A stretch of DNA of 64,000 bases, taken from positions 1,612,001 through 1,676,000 of the forward strand of contig NZ_CP022437.1 in the NCBI RefSeq assembly GCF_002224365.1, given 5' to 3'. The first letter of the stretch is position 1; the number at the start of each line of letters is the position of its first letter. Below are positions 59,679 to 64,000 of the stretch, one piece after another. The notes under the pieces are model-generated. The model was not told the DNA's origin and searched no databases. It saw nothing but the letters and a program-made list of their open reading frames with translations. This stretch comes from Virgibacillus necropolis. GTDB lineage: Bacteria > Bacillota > Bacilli > Bacillales > Amphibacillaceae. The position numbers and the translations under genes are program-made.

Positions 59679-61063
59679 GGGGGAGATGAATTCCGGTTGG
59701 CGCAAGCAAAAAAGGTTGCATTATTATTTCCAATTTGCTAAAATGAAAGAAGAACTTGTGTTCGATTGATGATTGGTTTATTTATCGAAAATCCATATAG
59801 AAAGTGAGAGGTTGGATATGACAAAGCAAAACAAAGCCTATAAGTTTCGATTATTACCAACAGAAAAACAGGCTCTTTTGATTCGTCAAACATTTGGTTG
59901 TGTCCGATTCACTTATAATAAAATGCTAACTGAGCGAAAAGAATTCTATGAAACGTACAAGGAAAATAAAGCGAAACTTCAAAAGGAAAAGTTTCCGACC
60001 CCTGCTAAATATAAGCAGGAATTTCCTTTCCTGAAAGAAGTAGATTCTTTAGCCCTTGCAAATGCGCAACTAAATCTTAAAAAAGCCTACAAAAACTTTT
60101 TTGCTGGTCGTGCTGGTTTTCCAACATTCAAGAGTGGGAAATCGAAACAGTCCTATACAACCAATGTGGTGAATGGAAATATTGCCATTCTAGACGGCCA
60201 TATCAAATTACCCAAGCTGAAACGAGTAAAGCTAAACCTGCATCGGGTCATCCCTGCTGAACATATCATTAAATCATGTACCCTTTCGATGACAAAGACA
60301 GGAAAATATTATATTTCCATTTTGACAGAATATCGAAAAGAGATTCCGCTAGTGATGATAACAAACGTTGTCGGGTTAGATTTTGCTATGAATGGCTTGT
60401 ATGTGGAGAGTGAACAGGGTGAGAAAGCCAATTACCCTCGTTTCTATCGCCAAAAGTTGGACAAATTAGCGAAAGAACAACGTGTGTTGGCTCGTAAGCA
60501 GAGAGGTTCCACTCGCTTTGAAAAGCAACGGTTGAAACTTGCGAAATTACAAGAGAAAACGGCTAACCAAAGAAGGAATTTTCTTCATTATCAGTCAAAA
60601 GATTTAGCAGACACCTTTGATGCAGTCGTGATAGAAGATTTGAATATGAAAGGAATGGCGCAGGCATTCCATTTTGGAAAATCGGTTCATGACAATGGTT
60701 GGGGCATGTTCATCTTATTTCTGACCTATAAGCTCAAAGAACAGGGAAAACAACTGGTGAAAATTGATAGGTGGTTTCCTTCTACAGAAAAGTGTTCCTG
60801 TTGTGGAAAGGTAAAAGAAATGCCCTTTTCAGAACGCATGTATCAATGTTCTTGCGGATACATAGCAGATCGTGACGACAATGCAGCAATCAACATCAAA
60901 AAAGAAGGGATACGTTTATTAGCATTATCCTAACCACCATCAAAAAACTCTTGGAACAAGAGGGTTAGCTCGGTCTCTCTTCGTTGGCTAGTAAAAGTGA
61001 CGATAAGTCGAGAAGCCCCCACTTCAATGGTGCCGTAAGGTCTATAAGTGGTGGGTAGTTCAC
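59638..61063 (+). mobile_element. Second TnpB-only IS200/IS605-type element
   Basis: The left end is a strong hairpin (TCTCCCTCTTC...AAGGGGGAGA, about 59639-59687). The right end resembles that of the first element: GTGACG, then GAAGCCCCCAC, then GGTGGGTAGTTCAC ending at 61063. Only tnpB is carried. The element ends exactly at the stop codon of the convergent DUF488 gene, whose TGA is the complement of TCA at 61060-61062. Confidence 0.78.
59818..60933 (+). CDS. tnpB: TnpB-family RNA-guided nuclease, canonical
   Basis: This 371-residue protein is a complete TnpB. It has the N-terminal helix-turn region (AYKFRLLPTEKQALLIRQTF), RuvC-I VVGLDFAMNG (Asp about 188), RuvC-II AVVIEDLNMKGM (Glu about 273), a zinc ribbon CSCCGK...CSCGY and RuvC-III ADRDDNAAINI (Asp about 353). 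ATG 59818 follows GTGAGAGG; upstream in-frame starts lack a site. All catalytic and zinc residues are present, so it is probably active as a nuclease guided by the RNA from the element's right end. Confidence 0.93.
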   Translation: MTKQNKAYKFRLLPTEKQALLIRQTFGCVRFTYNKMLTERKEFYETYKENKAKLQKEKFPTPAKYKQEFPFLKEVDSLALANAQLNLKKAYKNFFAGRAGFPTFKSGKSKQSYTTNVVNGNIAILDGHIKLPKLKRVKLNLHRVIPAEHIIKSCTLSMTKTGKYYISILTEYRKEIPLVMITNVVGLDFAMNGLYVESEQGEKANYPRFYRQKLDKLAKEQRVLARKQRGSTRFEKQRLKLAKLQEKTANQRRNFLHYQSKDLADTFDAVVIEDLNMKGMAQAFHFGKSVHDNGWGMFILFLTYKLKEQGKQLVKIDRWFPSTEKCSCCGKVKEMPFSERMYQCSCGYIADRDDNAAINIKKEGIRLLALS

Positions 61064-61617
61064 GTTTCTGGATATACAACGATGCCATTTTTTTCAATAA
61101 TCGGCATTGCACCCCACTTTCCGAGTTCATGGTCAATTACTTCGAATGTATTATTGTTTTGTTCAATAATATGTTTCACTTTCCAGTCATTTGCAGAAAG
61201 CCAGTTGCTAATAATCAAACGATGGCAACGTGCTGGATGACTTTCTGAACAAAAATATGCTGTACGCTGCTTCGAGGCTATTTTGCTTAGTTCATCAATG
61301 CCTCCCTGGAAAGTGTCTGATAACGTATAATCAGCATAATTGTGAAAGGATTGATTATTCCAACCATCATTTAACTTTAAACCTACAGAACTAGATTTTT
61401 TCCGTCGGCCGCCAAGTTTCGATAGGTGATGATACGCAATGTTAGCGTCTTTTAACCACTTCATCATCTGATCCTTTGAAAACTGTGGGAACTTTCGGCT
61501 ACCAGGAAACGCACGTACATCTACTAGTGCTTCGATTGATGCATTTGTGAGCATTTTCAGGAATGTTTCTTTAGAGTGGCTGGAATGGCCAATTGTATAT
61601 ATTTCCATTTGATTCAC
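61060..61617 (-). CDS. DUF488 family protein
   Basis: This 185-residue protein belongs to DUF488. Marks are IYTIGHSSHSKETFL, ALVDVRAFPGSRKFPQFSKD, YHHLSKLGGRR and FCSESHPARCHRLIISNWL with the conserved CxxxxxxCHR. The family is of unknown function with a possible nucleic-acid or thiol role. The stop codon is formed by the end of the TnpB element, so the last residues may differ from the ancestral protein by a few. Confidence 0.87.
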   Translation of the reverse strand: MNQMEIYTIGHSSHSKETFLKMLTNASIEALVDVRAFPGSRKFPQFSKDQMMKWLKDANIAYHHLSKLGGRRKKSSSVGLKLNDGWNNQSFHNYADYTLSDTFQGGIDELSKIASKQRTAYFCSESHPARCHRLIISNWLSANDWKVKHIIEQNNNTFEVIDHELGKWGAMPIIEKNGIVVYPET

Positions 61618-61686
61618 CTCATTACCTAATAGTATACAACTTTTCTAACGTTACGTAAGTTTTTCACACAACTGTAAAAAACTAAT

Positions 61687-61701
61687 TGATAAAGATTATC
61701 A
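61687..61701. promoter_or_regulatory. Fur box upstream of the siderophore ATPase
   Basis: TGATAAAGATTATCA differs at one position from the classic 7-1-7 Fur core TGATAATNATTATCA. It is about 110 bp before the ATPase gene and near its probable promoter. Iron-dependent repression by Fur is expected. Confidence 0.8.
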
Positions 61702-61812
61702 AAGTCGTTGACTAATTGATGAAAAACAAATAAACTAAAGATACATTAATTATTATGAGAAACACGTACATACATGCAAGTTAATCATGTAGGATGTAGG
61801 GGAGTGATTCCA

Positions 61813-62643
61813 ATGCAAACGTTAACAGCGAAAGACTTAACTCTTGGTTACGGTGAAGATATAATCATAGACGATTTAAATATAGCAATACCAAAAGGTG
61901 AAATCACAGTGTTAATTGGTGGAAATGGTTGTGGGAAATCAACATTACTTCGTTCATTAGCACGGTTACTTAAGCCAAAAGGTGGCGATGTTGTTTTAGA
62001 TGGGGAAGATATTGCTAAACTCGGAACGAAAGAGGTAGCTAAAAAACTCTCCATCTTGCCACAAAGCCCTGTGACACCAGAAGGATTAACAGTAACGGAA
62101 CTCGTTAAGCAAGGTCGTCATCCATATCGCGGTTTTTTAAAGCAATGGTCAAAGGATGATGAAAATGCAGTAAACAAAGCGCTTGAATCAACTAATATGG
62201 TTGAATTAAAAGATCGTGCTGTTGACTCTTTATCCGGTGGGCAGCGACAACGGGCATGGGTAGCGATGACATTAGCTCAAGAAACAGATACCATTTTATT
62301 AGATGAGCCTACAACCTATCTAGATATGACACATCAAATTGATGTATTAGATCTGTTGTTCGAATTAAATGAAAAAGATGGCCGTACGGTTGTTATGGTA
62401 TTACATGATTTAAATTTAGCTTGTCGCTATGCACATCATGTGGTAGCAATTAAGGATAAAAAGGTTTATGCACAAGGTAAACCAGAGGAAATTGTTAATT
62501 GTAATTTAGTTCATGACGTTTTCGAAATGAAATGTGATGTCACATTTGACCCAATGTTTGGTACTCCGATGTGCATTCCTCATGGAAAAGGCCGCTGCAT
62601 CTTCGCAAATCGCGGACAGGAACTAACAAAACAATCTGTATAA
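61813..62643 (+). CDS. yusV: Ferric-siderophore ABC transporter ATPase (YusV-like)
   Basis: This 276-residue ATPase of the FecE/FhuC group has Walker A GGNGCGKST, the Q-loop ILPQSP, the signature LSGGQRQRAWVAMTLAQ, Walker B TILLDEPTTYLDM and the H-loop VLHDLNLACRYAHH. The C-terminal segment has cysteines (MCIPHGKGRC) seen in YusV-type proteins. In B. subtilis YusV serves several siderophore importers. No permease or binding protein lies next to it here, which fits a shared ATPase. ATG 61813 follows GGGGAG. Confidence 0.9.
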   Translation: MQTLTAKDLTLGYGEDIIIDDLNIAIPKGEITVLIGGNGCGKSTLLRSLARLLKPKGGDVVLDGEDIAKLGTKEVAKKLSILPQSPVTPEGLTVTELVKQGRHPYRGFLKQWSKDDENAVNKALESTNMVELKDRAVDSLSGGQRQRAWVAMTLAQETDTILLDEPTTYLDMTHQIDVLDLLFELNEKDGRTVVMVLHDLNLACRYAHHVVAIKDKKVYAQGKPEEIVNCNLVHDVFEMKCDVTFDPMFGTPMCIPHGKGRCIFANRGQELTKQSV

Positions 62644-62654
62644 TAAATATCAGG

Positions 62655-62698
62655 CTGGCATAAAAAGACATCGTGGATGCTTTTATGCCAGTTTTTTT
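62655..62698 (+). terminator. Terminator after yusV
   Basis: CTGGCATAAAA pairs with TTTTATGCCAG, followed by seven T. Confidence 0.87.
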
Positions 62699-62756
62699 GT
62701 ACTTTCCATACATGCTTCCTTCATTTTAAGCCAAATTAAAGGTAGGAGGTGCAGAA

Positions 62757-63077
62757 ATGGAAAAGAAAAATTTTTATGTTAATATGGGAACTCAAGAGGT
62801 ATCACAAATAAAATACGGTAATAATGTAGATTTCATCATTCAAGCAACGGATGAAGAGGTGCTATTACTGCGGGAAAAACTAAATAACATGGATCAAGCG
62901 AACACCCGCGCATTTTTCCGTGCACATGTACCAATCATGTCTTATCACAATGATAAATCGAATGATGACTATGATATAGGGATGACTGGTGCATATCAAA
63001 TGCTGTATGATTTAGGTGATGAACAAGCAAAAGAACATATTAAATCAATGGGAATCTTATCTGACAAGCATTTGTAA
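62757..63077 (+). CDS. Conserved hypothetical protein
   Basis: This 106-residue soluble protein has FYVNMGTQEVSQIKYGNNVD, a helix TDEEVLLLREKLNNMDQ and the pattern FFRAHVPIMSYHNDKSNDDYD, then YQMLYDLGDEQAKEHIKSMG. I have seen the AHVPIxxYHxDxxNDxYD pattern in unnamed Bacillus proteins, but know no function. GTAGGAGG upstream is a strong ribosome site. Confidence 0.75.
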   Translation: MEKKNFYVNMGTQEVSQIKYGNNVDFIIQATDEEVLLLREKLNNMDQANTRAFFRAHVPIMSYHNDKSNDDYDIGMTGAYQMLYDLGDEQAKEHIKSMGILSDKHL

Positions 63078-63184
63078 AACGTACGAATATAAAGTTTTTC
63101 TAACAAAGTAGTTTATATCAGCTGCTTAAAAGGAATATACTAGTAGATAGTAATTAATATTAGGGGATAAAGGCAGCTGAAATA

Positions 63185-63664
63185 ATGAATACGTTTAGGG
63201 ATTTTTATAACAATGAGGTAAAGCTAACATTCGAAGATCACTATTTTTCAAAAGAGCCAAAGCATGTATGGGTAATTTGTAGGTACAACAATAAATGGTT
63301 GTTAACCAGACATAAGGATAGGGGTATGGAATTCCCTGGTGGAAAAGTAGAGGAAGGCGAGACAGCTCAACAAGCTGCAGTACGTGAGGTGAAAGAAGAA
63401 ACTGGTGGAGTAATAAACTGGATAGTCTATGTTGGTCAGTATTATGTTGCCGGTAAGGGTGGAACGGTGATAAAAAATGTTTATTATGCGATCGTTAATG
63501 AATTGGTTGACCAACCTACTTACTTTGAAACACATGGACCAGTTCTATTAGAAAAAGTTCCTGATAATGTAAGACATAATGCCAAGTTTAGTTTTATTAT
63601 GAAAGATGATGTTCTAACACATTGTATGAAAAAAATTAAAAAAATCTATTCAACAGAAAAATAA
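63185..63664 (+). CDS. ytkD: Nucleoside triphosphatase YtkD (Nudix)
   Basis: This 159-residue Nudix hydrolase matches YtkD, a dNTP/8-oxo-dGTP pyrophosphatase that limits oxidative mutation in growing cells and spores of B. subtilis. The Nudix box has the pattern GGKVEEGETAQQAAVREVKE followed by ETGG. The N-terminal FYNNEVKLTFEDHYFS is typical. The next gene is convergent, a ytlD-type permease, as in the B. subtilis ytk/ytl region. Confidence 0.9.
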   Translation: MNTFRDFYNNEVKLTFEDHYFSKEPKHVWVICRYNNKWLLTRHKDRGMEFPGGKVEEGETAQQAAVREVKEETGGVINWIVYVGQYYVAGKGGTVIKNVYYAIVNELVDQPTYFETHGPVLLEKVPDNVRHNAKFSFIMKDDVLTHCMKKIKKIYSTEK

Positions 63665-63694
63665 CGTCTCCATTAGGTGAAGATGTTATTTTTT
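63660..63694. terminator. Terminator between ytkD and the ABC permease gene
   Basis: AATAACGTCT pairs with AGATGTTATT, followed by six T. Confidence 0.7.
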
Positions 63695-64000
63695 CTGGTT
63701 TATTAACGTATGTTTCATAAGCACATGTTCCATTTTCTCAACGACTTTATACATAATTGCAGCACAGACTGCAATGAGGAGTAAAGCAGACATGACTAGG
63801 GTGAAATCAAATACTTGAAATCCATGGATAATTAAATAACCTAGGCCTTCTTTGGATACTAAGAATTCACCTACAATTATACCCACCCAGGAAAGTCCTA
63901 CGTTTACTTTTAAAGTAGAGATAATGGTTGGAAGTGTTGCTGGGAAAACTGCTTCACGAAAGCATTGCGCACGCGAAGCACCAAAGCTTTTTAATAAATT
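63686..64000 (-). CDS. ytlD: ABC transporter permease (SsuC/YtlD type), C-terminal part
   Basis: This is the C-terminal 104 residues of a nitrate/sulfonate/taurine-type ABC permease; the frame is open to the window edge, so the start lies beyond 64000. The EAA loop [18 protein letters not shown] is present, followed by three hydrophobic stretches and the family block [20 protein letters not shown]. The place beside ytkD suggests YtlD, part of the YtlABCD importer of unknown substrate. Confidence 0.82.
   Translation of the reverse strand, partial: NLLKSFGASRAQCFREAVFPATLPTIISTLKVNVGLSWVGIIVGEFLVSKEGLGYLIIHGFQVFDFTLVMSALLLIAVCAAIMYKVVEKMEHVLMKHTLINQKK

Noticed and set aside
1-64000. Prophage, rRNA or tRNA genes
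   Set aside because: No phage structural genes, integrase, rRNA blocks or tRNA cloverleaf sequences were seen on either strand.

Overview
The window is chromosomal DNA of a low-GC, endospore-forming member of the Bacillaceae. Gene order follows the Bacillus subtilis yun, yut, yum and yui blocks, with further pieces resembling the yug, men and ytk loci. Sporulation genes (yunB, lytH, yutC, yutH, kapB, a YjcZ-type peptide) mark a spore former. An NhaC-type carrier, an NSS sodium symporter and an acidic secreted protease suit a halotolerant genus such as Virgibacillus or Oceanobacillus; the genus is an inference. I see no rRNA, tRNA, CRISPR array or prophage.

Layout. 0-4.7 kb: yunD (cut by the window edge), yunC, an HD-GYP gene broken by a TnpB element and further decayed, then yunB. 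4.7-8.7 kb: a lysine riboswitch with an NhaC-type carrier, then an NSS transporter with its tiny partner gene. 8.7-17.1 kb: the lytH-yutC-yutD-yutE-yutF-pgpA-yutH-nfu-yuzD-dapF-yutM block. 17.1-19 kb: a NERD-domain gene with tandem repeat arrays on both sides. 19-24.4 kb: yumC, ndh, yuiBCD and bioY. 24.4-29.5 kb: deoD, a lone ptsH, khtTU, kapB and sodC. 29.5-36.4 kb: patB, pgi, yugI, yugN, yugO, a thioredoxin-like gene and an M42 aminopeptidase. 36.4-40.8 kb: two SAM riboswitches in series ahead of metNPQ and an M20 amidohydrolase. 41.4-45.8 kb: a 1451-residue bacillopeptidase F-like protease. 46.4-47.3 kb: FMN riboswitch and ribU. 47.4-56.1 kb: menaquinone genes (menI-like and menA on the minus strand, menF-D-H-B-E on the plus strand). 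56.3-57.7 kb: speG and a guanidine-I riboswitch with an SMR exporter pair. 58.1-59.5 kb: small spore-surface-like genes. 59.6-61.1 kb: a second TnpB element. 61-64 kb: a DUF488 gene, a Fur-box ferric-siderophore ATPase, ytkD and the end of an ABC permease gene.

Regulation is dominated by riboswitches (lysine, SAM twice, FMN, guanidine-I), with plausible operators for BirA (bioY), Fur (yusV) and Rex (ndh). Several gene sets are single pathways: MenF, D, H, B, E, A and a MenI-like thioesterase make menaquinone, which the type II NADH dehydrogenase reduces; MetNPQ imports methionine; KhtTU and YugO move potassium.

The most unusual part is the repeat content: seven copies of a small inverted-repeat element (MITE-like), one of them inside the met leader; GC-rich palindromes with a shared core but copy-specific arms; 20-21 nt tandem arrays flanking the NERD gene and a related 21-nt array between menB and menE; three 124-bp hairpin units next to the menF promoter; and a TnpB element whose removal in silico restores the HD-GYP reading frame.
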